Positions 38,173-46,696 of a DNA stretch of 64,000 nucleotides are shown here, piece after piece. The DNA lies in contig NZ_CP146091.1 of the NCBI RefSeq assembly GCF_037023145.1, positions 186,001-250,000 of the forward strand, given 5' to 3'. The notes beneath the pieces were generated by a model, which had not been told where the DNA came from, did not search any database, and worked only from the letters and a program-made list of their open reading frames with translations. A program made the translations under genes and the position numbers. This DNA comes from Ralstonia sp. RRA (lineage in GTDB: Bacteria; Pseudomonadota; Gammaproteobacteria; Burkholderiales; Burkholderiaceae). The stretch's first letter is position 1. Each line of letters starts with the position of its first letter.

Positions 38173-39257
38173 GCGTGTGTCTCCGTGGTTGCTGTTGTTG
38201 TGGTGGGAATGGCAGGTGCCGTGCCGCGGATCACTTCGAGGTTTTCCGAGCTTTCCGACACCATCACAAAGCCGCCGAAGATCACCAGCGCCAGCCCGAT
38301 CAGGAAGTACCACTCCGGAAACTGCAGTGTGAAGACGGCGGTGAAGATCGTGGCGAACATCGCGTAGAACGCGCCCAGTGCCTGCCCGCGCCCCACGCCG
38401 ATCAGCGGGAACGACTTGTACCAGGCCACCGCGCAGAACGAGAAGGTGAGCCCGCCCACCGCCAGCCACAGCAGCGCCTTGCTGTGCACGATGCCGGAGA
38501 CGATGGTTGTGACGGGCACTGGCACATGTGCGAATAGCGCGATGGCCGGCAGGATGAGGACGACCCAGTAGATGGCCTCGGCGGTGTAGCGGATGGAGAC
38601 GCCGCAGTCGGGGTCGGTCACGTCCATCGCGCGGCCGACGATGGCGCCTTCCAGCCCCCAGCCGATGGCGGCCATGGCGCCGCCTAGGTAGCCGATCCAC
38701 TGGTTGCCGCCGCTGTGCGACTCGGCCATCAGCGCTGGCGCGTAGATCGCCACGCCGCCCAGGATGATGATTGCGATGCCTACTGCCGCCCGCGCGCTGA
38801 TGCGCTCGTTGTACCAAAGCTTGGCCACCGTCGCGCCCACCACCGGATACAGCAGGCCGGCCACCGCCGCGAACACCGCGCCCACGTAGCCCATCGCCAG
38901 GTACGAGCCGAAGTTGGCCATCAGCCCGCCGGCCACGGCGGCAATGAAGTACCAGCGCGAGATCTTGCGGAACTGGCCGATGGTGCGGAAGTAGTCGCCC
39001 AGCTTGCCGAGCGTGCCGAGCCACACCCACTGGAACAGCACCACCATGCAGCTGTGGAACGCCGTGATGACGGCCGCGCAGGTGAGGAAGACGCGCGGAT
39101 CGGAGAGGTCCAACGCACCGAACGGCGATTCATGCCAGACGGCCGTGCCCGGCACGTACCAGGCGCCCCACAGAATCGCGGCCCATAGCGCCCAGCGGTA
39201 GCCCCACTGCAACGTACGTCGATGATGTGCCGCGCGGGCGGCGGAAGATGAAGCCAA
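38169..39257 (-). CDS. DMT-superfamily transporter, possibly choline-type (LicB-like)
   Basis: This 362-residue protein has about ten membrane helices in the EamA/DMT pattern, with two similar halves (LWAAILWGAWYVPG near the start and ALLWLAVGGLTFSF later). The start is a TTG at 39257, seven bases after GGAGA. DMT proteins export or import small metabolites, and LicB, a choline permease, belongs here. Together with phospholipase C on one side and betBA on the other, choline uptake is a fair guess, but sequence alone does not prove it. It forms an overlapping cassette with the two small genes downstream. Confidence 0.8.
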   Translation of the reverse strand: MASSSAARAAHHRRTLQWGYRWALWAAILWGAWYVPGTAVWHESPFGALDLSDPRVFLTCAAVITAFHSCMVVLFQWVWLGTLGKLGDYFRTIGQFRKISRWYFIAAVAGGLMANFGSYLAMGYVGAVFAAVAGLLYPVVGATVAKLWYNERISARAAVGIAIIILGGVAIYAPALMAESHSGGNQWIGYLGGAMAAIGWGLEGAIVGRAMDVTDPDCGVSIRYTAEAIYWVVLILPAIALFAHVPVPVTTIVSGIVHSKALLWLAVGGLTFSFCAVAWYKSFPLIGVGRGQALGAFYAMFATIFTAVFTLQFPEWYFLIGLALVIFGGFVMVSESSENLEVIRGTAPAIPTTTTATTETHA

Positions 39258-39393
39258 AACCGGTCTCCTTGTTCTGTGCGCCGTGCCCGCGATGCATCAT
39301 GCGGGCGACGCGTAAGTTACTGGAGGTGCAGAAATTAACTGAAGGTATTTCAGGGTGAGTCTAAGCCGGCCCTCCAGGCATGCCGGAAAATCA

Positions 39394-39441
39394 GTCGCAA
39401 CGATTGACGGGTTTGTCAGAAGTTGACGTATGCAACGTCAA
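39394..39441. promoter_or_regulatory. Candidate regulatory sites upstream of the DMT transporter
   Basis: A perfect palindrome TTGACGT-N5-ACGTCAA is at 39423-39441. A second site at 39394-39411, GTCGCAACGATTGACGGG, matches 14 of 18 bases of a sequence upstream of betB (40984-41001). They lie between the PAS regulator stop and the transporter start. The shared site could be a common operator, but a match this good can occur by chance. Confidence 0.35.
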
Positions 39442-39455
39442 GTGACGGTGGTGCG

Positions 39456-40901
39456 TTAAGAAGCACCTGCCTCAGGCACCAAGTCCACCACGGTGATGAG
39501 GTGCAACGGCGCCTCAGTGGCCGGATCGCGCGCCAGTGAGGTGGTCACGCGCACCGGTACGGCCGAGCCATCGCCGCGTACCAGTTGCAGCGAGAGCGCA
39601 TAGGTCGGCACCGTGCCGGCGAGCAACTCGCCGTACTGGCGCAGGTGGCGCGCAAGGTCGTCGCGGTGCGTGAGGTCGAGCAGCGTGCGCTGCTGCAGCG
39701 CGGCCTCAGGCTGCCCCAGCAGCTTGCACAGCCACGGGTTGGCGCGCAGGCAGCGGCCCTCCAGGCTGACTTGCGCGATGCCGACCGGTACTTGCTCGAA
39801 CAGCGTGCGCAGCTTGGCTTCGCTGTCGCGGAAGGCGGCTTGCGCTTCCACCTCAGCGGTCACGTCCTGCGCGGCACCGATCATGGTGGGCGTGGCGGCC
39901 GTCGAATCCTGCGCCTCGCCTTCCTCGTGGATATGGCGGCGCGTGCCGTCGGGCAGGGCGATGGTGTATTCCACGCGATACGGCTGGCGCGTAGTCACGG
40001 CCTGGTCCAGCACGGCCTGCACGCGGGCGCGATCGGCGGGAACGATGGCATTCAGGTAGCGCGCCATCGTCACCGGCGTGGCCTGCGGCACCCAGCCGAA
40101 GATGCGGTAGGCCTCGTCGGTCCAGCGGCAGGCGTCGCTGCCGGGTTCCCAGACCCAGCTCCCGAGGCGGGCGATCTGCTGTGCTTTGGCGAGCAGCGCT
40201 TCCGAGTCGCGCAACGCGGCCTCGGCCGTGCGGCGCTCGGTAATGTCCAGGCTCAGGCCGATCATCTTGACCGGGCGGTCCTGCGCATCCCGCACGAGCG
40301 TGGCGCGCGAGACGATCCAGCGCACGGTGTCCGGCGCCGGGTTGATGCGGAACTCATGGGCGTAGACACCGCCCTCGGCCAGGTTCTGCGCGATGGCGGC
40401 CTGCACACCCGGTGCGTCTTCGGCCGCGACGCACTGCCAGAAATCTTCCAGCGTGCGGATCGGCCGGCCGAACAGGCGCGCGGCATTCGGTGAGTACGCC
40501 ACCGCGTCCGTCAGCAGATTCCACTCCCACGTGACCACCCCGGAAATCTCCTGCGCGAAGGTCATGCGCGCCTCGCTTTCCATGATGGCGGCCAGGTGCT
40601 TCTGGCGTCCTTCACGGGCGCGGGCGTCGGTGTTCAGGTTGGCTTCCAAGTCGGCCAGCGCGCGATCACCGTAGCGCAGCCACAGCCAGTTCACGTTCAG
40701 GAAACGCGCCAGCGCCAGCAGGTTGGCGTATTCGATCTCGCCGCCGCGCGTCCACTTGTGCACCGCCGAGGGCGACACGCCCAGCGCCGCCGCCACCTGC
40801 TTGAGCTGGATGCGGCCGCGCGTCAGCACGCCTTTGAGGCGGCCGGCAAAGCTGTCGTCATCGAGCGGGCCGTCAGACGACGGGAGTGAAGCAGCGGTCA
40901 T
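39456..40901 (-). CDS. XRE-type HTH regulator with three PAS domains
   Basis: This 481-residue protein starts with an XRE-like helix-turn-helix at about residues 20-75 (LKQVAAALGVSPSAVHKWTRGGEI). Three PAS/PAC sensor domains follow at about 115-230, 240-350 and 355-475. The PAC ends are visible as MIGLSLDITERR and MIGAAQDVTAE. No kinase, GGDEF or other output domain is present, so DNA binding should be the output. It is divergent from betB-betA and upstream of the DMT cassette, and no betI is nearby, so it is the prime candidate regulator of this choline block. The signal sensed is unknown. Confidence 0.88.
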   Translation of the reverse strand: MTAASLPSSDGPLDDDSFAGRLKGVLTRGRIQLKQVAAALGVSPSAVHKWTRGGEIEYANLLALARFLNVNWLWLRYGDRALADLEANLNTDARAREGRQKHLAAIMESEARMTFAQEISGVVTWEWNLLTDAVAYSPNAARLFGRPIRTLEDFWQCVAAEDAPGVQAAIAQNLAEGGVYAHEFRINPAPDTVRWIVSRATLVRDAQDRPVKMIGLSLDITERRTAEAALRDSEALLAKAQQIARLGSWVWEPGSDACRWTDEAYRIFGWVPQATPVTMARYLNAIVPADRARVQAVLDQAVTTRQPYRVEYTIALPDGTRRHIHEEGEAQDSTAATPTMIGAAQDVTAEVEAQAAFRDSEAKLRTLFEQVPVGIAQVSLEGRCLRANPWLCKLLGQPEAALQQRTLLDLTHRDDLARHLRQYGELLAGTVPTYALSLQLVRGDGSAVPVRVTTSLARDPATEAPLHLITVVDLVPEAGAS

Positions 40902-40975
40902 GGAGCGGAATTTACTGAGAGTGATTCGCGACAGTATAACGCCTCAAAAATAGCGAAAAACTATCCAATTATGTG

Positions 40976-40994
40976 ATCGTTAGGTCTTAACGAT
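40976..40994. promoter_or_regulatory. Palindrome in the divergent HTH-PAS / betB promoter region
   Basis: The 268 bp spacer between the regulator and betB is markedly AT-rich. It contains ATCGTTA-N5-TAACGAT, perfect 7 bp arms with a 5 bp spacer, about 180 bp before betB and 75 bp before the regulator. This is a likely operator for a dimeric DNA-binding protein. The classical BetI box was not seen. Confidence 0.45.
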
Positions 40995-41169
40995 TGGCCG
41001 GAGGCAACTAATTTTTCCTAGACTAGTCCATAATTCTCTAAAGGTAAATAAAAACACCAACAGTGAATTTCTGGGTCACCGCACCGAATCTCGTCTGTTC
41101 AGGCGCTACGGTGTCGGCATTTCGGGCGCCGTCTTCTGTGTGCGCCAGCCATCAACAGGGCTACTGGAT

Positions 41170-42693
41170 ATGACGCAAGCTTCTCTTTCCACCGATTTTC
41201 GTTCCGCCACGCTGGCGCCCCGTCTTGATCTGTATATCGACGGCCAGTGGGTGCAGCCCGAAGGCGGCGTATACCGCGACATCATCGATCCCGCCAACGA
41301 AAACGTCCTGACGCAGGCCGCCGACGCGTCCGTGGCTGATGCGCAGCGCGCCATCGCCGCTGCCCGCCGCGCGTTTGACGAAGGCCCGTGGCGCAACACC
41401 GGCACGCGCGAGCGCGCCCGCCTGCTCAACCGCATTGCCGATGCCATCGACGCCGATGCCGAGAACCTCGCCACGCTCGAATCGCTGAACACCGGCAAGA
41501 CCATCATTGAAAGCCGCTGGGACATGGACGGCATTGCCGCCACGTTCCGCTACTTTGCCGGCCTGGTTGCGACCGAGTCGGGCTTGGTGAACGAAGCCCC
41601 GTCGCACGTCATCAGCCGCACGCTGCGCGAGCCGGTGGGCGTGTGCGGCCTCATCACGCCGTGGAACTACCCGCTGCTGCAAGCCGCATGGAAGATCGCG
41701 CCGGCACTGGGTGCGGGCAACACCATCGTCATCAAGCCGAGCAACCTGACGCCGCTGACCACGCACCGCTTTACCGAGCTGTTGATTGAGGTGGGCGTGC
41801 CGGCGGGCGTGTTCAACCTGATCACGGGTGCCGGTGAAGCCGGTGCCGAACTGTCGCGCAACCTGGACGTGGATCTGGTCTCGTTCACGGGTGGTGCTGT
41901 TGCTGGCGCGGCGGTCATGAATGCCGCCATCGGCAACTTCAAGAAGATCGGCCTGGAGCTGGGCGGCAAGAACCCGAACATCATCTTTGATGATGCGGAC
42001 TTCGATGCCGCTGTCGATCACGCCGTCAACGCCGCGTTCTTCCACGCTGGCCAGGTGTGCTCGGCCGGCTCGCGTCTGATGCTGCAAGACGGCATCCACG
42101 ACCGCTTTGTCGAAGCGCTGGTCGAGCGCGTGAAGCGCATCCGCATCGGCAACGGCTTTGAAGACGGCACCCAGATGGGCCCAGTGCAATCGGCGTTCCA
42201 GCGCCAGAAGATCATCAACATGGTGCAAGCCGGTGTGGCCGAGGGCGCCGTGCTGCGCTGTGGCGGCAAGGTGCCGGAAGGCACGCAGTTCGAGCGTGGC
42301 TTCTGGCTGGAGCCGACGGTGCTCACCAACGTGAACGACAACATGAAGATCGCCACCGAAGAGATCTTCGGCCCGGCATTGACCATCGAGCGTTTCACCA
42401 CCGAAGAAGAGGCCGTGCGCCGCGCCAACAACACGCCATTCGGCCTGGCCGGTGCGGTGTGGACGCGCGATCTGGACCGCGCCAACCGCGTCACCCGCGC
42501 ACTGCGCTTCGGCACGGTGTGGGCGAACGACTATCACCCGTACTTCCCAGAGGCACCGTGGGGCGGCTACAAGGCCAGCGGCATTGGCCGTGAACTCGGC
42601 CGCGGTGGCCTGGACGAGTACACCGAACTCAAGCACAGCTACATCAACCTCGCACCGGCCCCGATGGGCTGGTTTGGCACGGACGCTGCGTAA
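41170..42693 (+). CDS. betB: Betaine aldehyde dehydrogenase
   Basis: This 507-residue NAD(P)-dependent aldehyde dehydrogenase has the catalytic Glu E263 in LELGGKNP and the nucleophile C297 in GQVCSAGS. The cofactor loop is [22 protein letters not shown]. Paired with betA 16 bp downstream, it should oxidise betaine aldehyde to glycine betaine, an osmoprotectant and a carbon source. The ATG at 41170 was selected because it follows a weak AG-rich site and gives the usual length. Other aldehyde substrates cannot be excluded by sequence. Confidence 0.88.
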   Translation: MTQASLSTDFRSATLAPRLDLYIDGQWVQPEGGVYRDIIDPANENVLTQAADASVADAQRAIAAARRAFDEGPWRNTGTRERARLLNRIADAIDADAENLATLESLNTGKTIIESRWDMDGIAATFRYFAGLVATESGLVNEAPSHVISRTLREPVGVCGLITPWNYPLLQAAWKIAPALGAGNTIVIKPSNLTPLTTHRFTELLIEVGVPAGVFNLITGAGEAGAELSRNLDVDLVSFTGGAVAGAAVMNAAIGNFKKIGLELGGKNPNIIFDDADFDAAVDHAVNAAFFHAGQVCSAGSRLMLQDGIHDRFVEALVERVKRIRIGNGFEDGTQMGPVQSAFQRQKIINMVQAGVAEGAVLRCGGKVPEGTQFERGFWLEPTVLTNVNDNMKIATEEIFGPALTIERFTTEEEAVRRANNTPFGLAGAVWTRDLDRANRVTRALRFGTVWANDYHPYFPEAPWGGYKASGIGRELGRGGLDEYTELKHSYINLAPAPMGWFGTDAA

Positions 42694-42709
42694 CCAGGGA
42701 GGGCTTGTT

Positions 42710-44431
42710 TTGACGACAAACACCGTACAGGAATACGACTACATCATCGTGGGCGCAGGTTCGGCTGGCTGCGTGCTGGCCGCGCGCCTGACCGAAGACC
42801 CCGACGTGACCGTGCTGCTGCTCGAAGCCGGCGGCCCGGACCATCGCTGGGATTTCCGCACGCAGATGCCGGCCGCGCTGGCCTATCCGCTGCAAGGCAC
42901 GACGTACAACTGGGCCTACGAGACCGAGCCCGAGCCGCACATGAACAACCGCCGCATGTCGCAAGGGCGCGGCAAGGGGTTGGGCGGCTCGTCACTCATC
43001 AACGGCATGTGTTTCATCCGCGGCAACGCGATGGACTACGAGCGCTGGGCGAGCGATTTCCAACTCGACGATTGGACGTATGCGGATTGCCTGCCGTACT
43101 TCCGCAAGTCGGAAACGTACGACAAGGGCGCCAACGACTGGCACGGCGATGCTGGCCCGCTGCAGGTCACCACGCCCAAGCAGGACAACAGCCTGCTGTT
43201 CCATGCCTTTATCGAAGCCGGTGAGCAGGCTGGCATTCCGGCCACCGACGATCTGAACGGCTATCGCCAGGAGGGCCTTGGCCCGATGGACCGCACCGTG
43301 ACGGCCAAGGGCCGTCGCGCCAGCACGTCGCTCTGCTATCTGGATACCGCACGCAAGCGTTCCACGCTGACGGTGCTGCCGCGCGTGCTGGCCGACCGCG
43401 TGATCTTCGAGGGCACGCGTGCCGTGGGCGTCGAGGCGCTGATGGATGGCAACCGTGAAACGTGGCGTGCGCGTCGCGAAGTGATCGTCACCAGCGGCGC
43501 CATCGCTTCGCCGCAGTTGCTGCAGCGTTCGGGTGTGGGCAACGCCGACGAGCTGCGCGCCATGGGCATCCACTCGGTCGCGCATCTGCCGGGTGTGGGT
43601 GAGAACCTGCAGGATCACTTGGAGATGTACATCCAGTACGAGTGTCTGCGCCCCGTGTCGATCTACGAATCAACGCTCTGGTACAACAAGCCGAAGGTCG
43701 GCCTGGAGTGGTACATGAACGGCACCGGCCCCGGCGCCAGCAACCACTTCGAGGCAGGCGGTTTCATCCGTAGCGATGACAGCTTCGAGTGGCCGAACAT
43801 CCAGTACCACTTCCTGCCACTGGCGGTGAACTACGACGGCAGCAACCCGGTGAAGATGCACGGCTTCCAGTGCCACGTCGGGTCGATGCGCTCGCCGTCC
43901 ACGGGTTACGTGAAGCTTGCCTCGCGCGACCCGCGTGACAAGCCGCGCATCCTGTTCAACTACATGGCGCATGACGTGGACTGGCGCGAGTTCCGTGCCG
44001 GTGTGCGCATCACGCGCGACATCATCGCGCAGCGCGCATTCGACCAGTACCGCGGCCGCGAGATCAGCCCCGGCCCGAGTGTGCAGACCGACGCCGAAAT
44101 CGACGCCTTCGTGCGCAACCACGCCGAGACTGCACTGCACCCATCCTGCACCTGCAAGATGGGCCCGGCCGATGATCCGATGGCCGTGGTCGACAACGAA
44201 GGCCGCGTGCACGGGCTGGAAGGCCTGCGTGTGGTGGATGCGTCGATCATGCCGCGCATCGTCACCGGCAACCTGAACGCGCCGACGATCATGATGGCCG
44301 AAAAGATCGCTGACCGTATTCGCGGTGTGGCGCCGCTGGCGCGTTCGGATGCGGCGTTCTACGTGCACGGCAAATCGCCGCTGCAGGCGCCCGCCAAACC
44401 GCTGGTCGCCAGCGAACTGGTGACGGCCTAA
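42710..44431 (+). CDS. betA: Choline dehydrogenase (GMC oxidoreductase)
   Basis: This 573-residue flavoprotein of the GMC family has the FAD dinucleotide fold VGAGSAG at residues 14-20. The first GMC signature is [15 protein letters not shown] near 86-100, and the C-terminal active-site block HPSCTCKMG is near 476-484. BetA enzymes oxidise choline to betaine aldehyde at the membrane. The start is a TTG at 42710 preceded by AGGGAGGG. The porin gene starts inside the betA stop codon. Other GMC alcohol dehydrogenases are close relatives, but the adjacent aldehyde dehydrogenase supports betA. Confidence 0.88.
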   Translation: MTTNTVQEYDYIIVGAGSAGCVLAARLTEDPDVTVLLLEAGGPDHRWDFRTQMPAALAYPLQGTTYNWAYETEPEPHMNNRRMSQGRGKGLGGSSLINGMCFIRGNAMDYERWASDFQLDDWTYADCLPYFRKSETYDKGANDWHGDAGPLQVTTPKQDNSLLFHAFIEAGEQAGIPATDDLNGYRQEGLGPMDRTVTAKGRRASTSLCYLDTARKRSTLTVLPRVLADRVIFEGTRAVGVEALMDGNRETWRARREVIVTSGAIASPQLLQRSGVGNADELRAMGIHSVAHLPGVGENLQDHLEMYIQYECLRPVSIYESTLWYNKPKVGLEWYMNGTGPGASNHFEAGGFIRSDDSFEWPNIQYHFLPLAVNYDGSNPVKMHGFQCHVGSMRSPSTGYVKLASRDPRDKPRILFNYMAHDVDWREFRAGVRITRDIIAQRAFDQYRGREISPGPSVQTDAEIDAFVRNHAETALHPSCTCKMGPADDPMAVVDNEGRVHGLEGLRVVDASIMPRIVTGNLNAPTIMMAEKIADRIRGVAPLARSDAAFYVHGKSPLQAPAKPLVASELVTA

Positions 44432-45252
44432 TGCGCTGGTCGATGCGCTGGCCGAGGGTCGCGACGATGCTGGGCGGGGCGGCGGCATGCGCTGCCGCGC
44501 TGCCTGTGTTTGCCGACGAGGCACCGGCCAGCGACGACAAGCGCTGGACGGCAAACGCTTCCGTCGTCTCGCAGTACGTGTCACGCGGCCTGCGCCAGAC
44601 GTGGGGCAAGCCTGCGCTGCAGGCCGGCATCGACTACGCGATGCCGAACGGCCTCTACATCGGCGCGTGGGGCTCGCAGATCAGCGACCACGTCATCGCC
44701 GGCGGCCACACGGAGATCGACACCTACGTTGGCTACGCCACCACCGTCGCGCACGACATCGAGCTGACCACCGGGCTGTATCGCTACTGGTATCCGGGTG
44801 CCCGCTATGACAAGGCCTTTGCGGGCGGCCCGGCCACCGGCTACGGCTACACGGAGTGGATGGTTGGCACCGGTTGGCGCGGCGTGTCGGTCAAGCTGTG
44901 GACATCGTTGTCGAACTACTTCGGCTTTGATGGCAACTCGCTGGCCGACGGCATCGACAAAGGCAGCCGTGGCTCGACCTATGCCGAGGCCAACTGGGAC
45001 GTGCCGCTGTCCAACGATTTCACACTCGGCCTGCACGTTGGGCACGAGCATGTGCGCAACCACAGCGCATTCAGCTTTACCGATTACCGCGTCGAGCTGT
45101 CGCGGCCCATCAACAAGTTCCTGACGCTATCCGCCGCCTTCACGGGGGCGGACGCGTCTGCTTATGCCCATCAGGTGTCGGCGCGCAACAGCGCCGACCG
45201 CATGACGCTCGGCCGGCGCACGGTCGTGCTCAAGCTGACGGCGACGTACTGA
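44431..45252 (+). CDS. TorF-family putative porin
   Basis: This 273-residue protein has a signal peptide ending near PVFADE. The mature sequence is a beta-barrel with alternating aromatic strands (SVVSQYVSRGLRQTWGKPA, LYIGAWGSQISDH, GLYRYWYPGARYD) and a C-terminal strand ending in TVVLKLTATY. This matches the TIGR02001/TorF family of putative outer-membrane porins. Its ATG shares a base with the betA stop, so the two are coupled. It may admit choline or betaine, although this is context only. Confidence 0.85.
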   Translation: MRWSMRWPRVATMLGGAAACAAALPVFADEAPASDDKRWTANASVVSQYVSRGLRQTWGKPALQAGIDYAMPNGLYIGAWGSQISDHVIAGGHTEIDTYVGYATTVAHDIELTTGLYRYWYPGARYDKAFAGGPATGYGYTEWMVGTGWRGVSVKLWTSLSNYFGFDGNSLADGIDKGSRGSTYAEANWDVPLSNDFTLGLHVGHEHVRNHSAFSFTDYRVELSRPINKFLTLSAAFTGADASAYAHQVSARNSADRMTLGRRTVVLKLTATY

Positions 45253-45315
45253 GCGGCAGGCGGCGTCCTTCCTTCAACCCTTTCCCCACAACCTTCGCTC
45301 TGAGAGCAACACACC

Positions 45316-45618
45316 ATGGCCTCCCTGGGTTTTACCGACGTTGTCGGTCTGGTCGGCGTCGCCGCTTACGTTACTGCGCACTTTGGCGTGCAGGTGCTGC
45401 ACAAACCGCCCACGGGGCCGTTTGCTGTCCGCCTCAACATGATTGGGCCGATCTGCATCCTGATTTCGCTGATGGGCGCGTTTAACCTGTCCTCGTTCCT
45501 CACGCAATTCTTCTGGCTTGGATTGACGTTGATGGGGTGGTGGCGCAACAAGCAGGCAGGGCGGCCGGTGGCTGAGGCGCCAAGCGCGCCGCGCCCAGGG
45601 CAGCCAGCACAACAGTAA
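45316..45618 (+). CDS. Small membrane protein, CBU_0592-like (copy 1)
   Basis: This 100-residue protein has three hydrophobic segments: VVGLVGVAAYVTAHFGVQVL, LNMIGPICILISLMGAFNL and FFWLGLTLMGWW. A Pro/Ala-rich tail follows. It resembles the CBU_0592-like family of small inner-membrane proteins of unknown function. The next gene is a clear tandem duplicate at 45676-45978. It follows the TorF porin by 63 bp and may belong to the betBA transcript. Confidence 0.8.
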   Translation: MASLGFTDVVGLVGVAAYVTAHFGVQVLHKPPTGPFAVRLNMIGPICILISLMGAFNLSSFLTQFFWLGLTLMGWWRNKQAGRPVAEAPSAPRPGQPAQQ

Positions 45619-45675
45619 GCGCACGTACCTCCAAGACGCTTCTCTCGCCACCTTTGCCCTGAGCATCACAGCACC

Positions 45676-45978
45676 ATGGCTTCCCTGGGTTTTACCGACG
45701 TTGTTGGACTGGTTGGCGTTGCCGCTTACGTGACGGCGCACTTTGCAGTGCAGGTGTTGCACAAGCCGCCCGCTGGTGCATTCGTCGTTCGCCTGAACCT
45801 GGTCGGCCCCATTTGCATTTTGATTTCGCTGATGGGGGCGTTCAATTTGGCATCGTTTCTTTCGCAGTTCTTCTGGTTCGCGCTGACGCTGCTGGGCTGG
45901 TGGAAGAACGTGCAAGCGGGGAGGCTCGTAGCCGAGGCCCCGAGTGCTCCGCGCCCGGGGCGGCCGGCCAATGAATAG
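45676..45978 (+). CDS. Small membrane protein, CBU_0592-like (copy 2)
   Basis: This 100-residue tandem paralogue of the preceding gene has the same length, the same start (MASLGFTDVVGLVGVAAYVTAHF) and the same three helices. Changes cluster in the loop (PAGAFVVRLNLVG) and the third helix. The upstream untranslated segments of the two copies also look alike (ending AACACACC and ATCACAGC before the ATG), so a segmental duplication is likely. The two may form a heteromeric membrane complex. A terminator follows 21 bp after the stop. Confidence 0.8.
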   Translation: MASLGFTDVVGLVGVAAYVTAHFAVQVLHKPPAGAFVVRLNLVGPICILISLMGAFNLASFLSQFFWFALTLLGWWKNVQAGRLVAEAPSAPRPGRPANE

Positions 45979-45998
45979 GTTCGTACTGCATCACCAAG

Positions 45999-46027
45999 AC
46001 CGCGCTTTCGGGCGCGGTTTTTTTTTT
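45999..46027 (+). terminator. Rho-independent terminator after the twin membrane proteins
   Basis: ACCGCGC and GCGCGGT arms with a six-base loop are followed by a run of nine or ten T. It probably ends the betBA-porin-membrane protein transcript. Confidence 0.9.
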
Positions 46028-46036
46028 CGACCGCGT

Positions 46037-46105
46037 TTATTTGCCGAATGCGGCGATCACCGCGTCAATGAAGCTGCGCAGCTTGGGTGTAGGCCGCCGG
46101 TCTTG
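46037..46105 (-). pseudogene. LysR regulator remnant (last ~20 codons)
   Basis: On the minus strand a frame ends with QDRRPTPKLRSFIDAVIAAFGK before a TAA at 46039-46037. The DRR..P..R.FID pattern is the usual C-terminus of LysR-type regulators. No helix-turn-helix or effector domain precedes it; the frame turns directly into the antisense of a quinone oxidoreductase fragment. It is therefore a 3' remnant left by a deletion. Confidence 0.65.
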
Positions 46106-46375
46106 CCCGAGTACGGCGCGCTGAGCACGGGGGCGACGGCGTTCCCGCTGTTCCCGGTGCTGGGCAAGCAACTGACGGTGCAGGGCTATCAGTACAAGCT
46201 GGTCGTGCGCGATCCCGCCAAGCTGGCCGCCGCCAAGCAGTTCATCCTCGATGGGCTGGCCTCTGGCGCGCTCAAGCCGGTCATCGACCGTGTGTTCCCG
46301 CTGGAGCAGATCGTCGAGGCCCACCGCTATCTGGAATCCAATCAGCAGTTCGGCAAGATTGTTGTGACGGTCTGA
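46106..46375 (+). pseudogene. Zinc-type quinone oxidoreductase remnant (C-terminal ~89 codons)
   Basis: The plus strand encodes EYGALSTGATAFPLFPVLGK and then KPVIDRVFPLEQIVEAHRYL up to ESNQQFGKIVVTV. This is the C-terminal end of a medium-chain NADPH:quinone reductase. The N-terminal two thirds, with the catalytic and nucleotide-binding parts, are missing and no proper start exists. It joins the LysR remnant at about 46103-46108, indicating one deletion that fused two originally convergent genes at their 3' parts. Confidence 0.75.
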
Positions 46376-46696
46376 ACCGATTCAGCGTGACGGCACTGGA
46401 GTGCACGATGCTGCTCCAGCGTCAGGGTCTGTGCGCACGCCTTGGCGCTTCTACGCCAAGGCATCGCTGACCCTCGGCCGCCAGCCACTGACAACGCCGC
46501 GCTGTAGCGCACCGTAATGTCTGCCCTAGGTTTGGCGCCACGACTGCGCTGTACTGTGCGCATGCCAATTGTTGATTTATGGAGAACAGTCTTTTCTTGA
46601 TGCGGTTATTTATTCTTGAAAGGCAACGATCTATTCTGCTCTCAAGCGCAACGAACTGAGCGCAACCGAACATCTAGGCACATAAAGGAGCCGATC
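46376..46696. other. Intergenic region before the DPYT-repeat protein
   Basis: This 321 bp stretch has no gene I can support. It contains a hairpin CTTGGCG-CTTCTA-CGCCAAG (46441-46460) without a T run. The AT-rich tract at about 46565-46630 is likely the promoter region of the secreted repeat protein. Its left part could be further debris of the deleted locus. Confidence 0.5.

Noticed and set aside
40902..41169. A BetI operator before betB
   Set aside because: The classical BetI box was not found and no betI gene is in the window; only a different palindrome is present.
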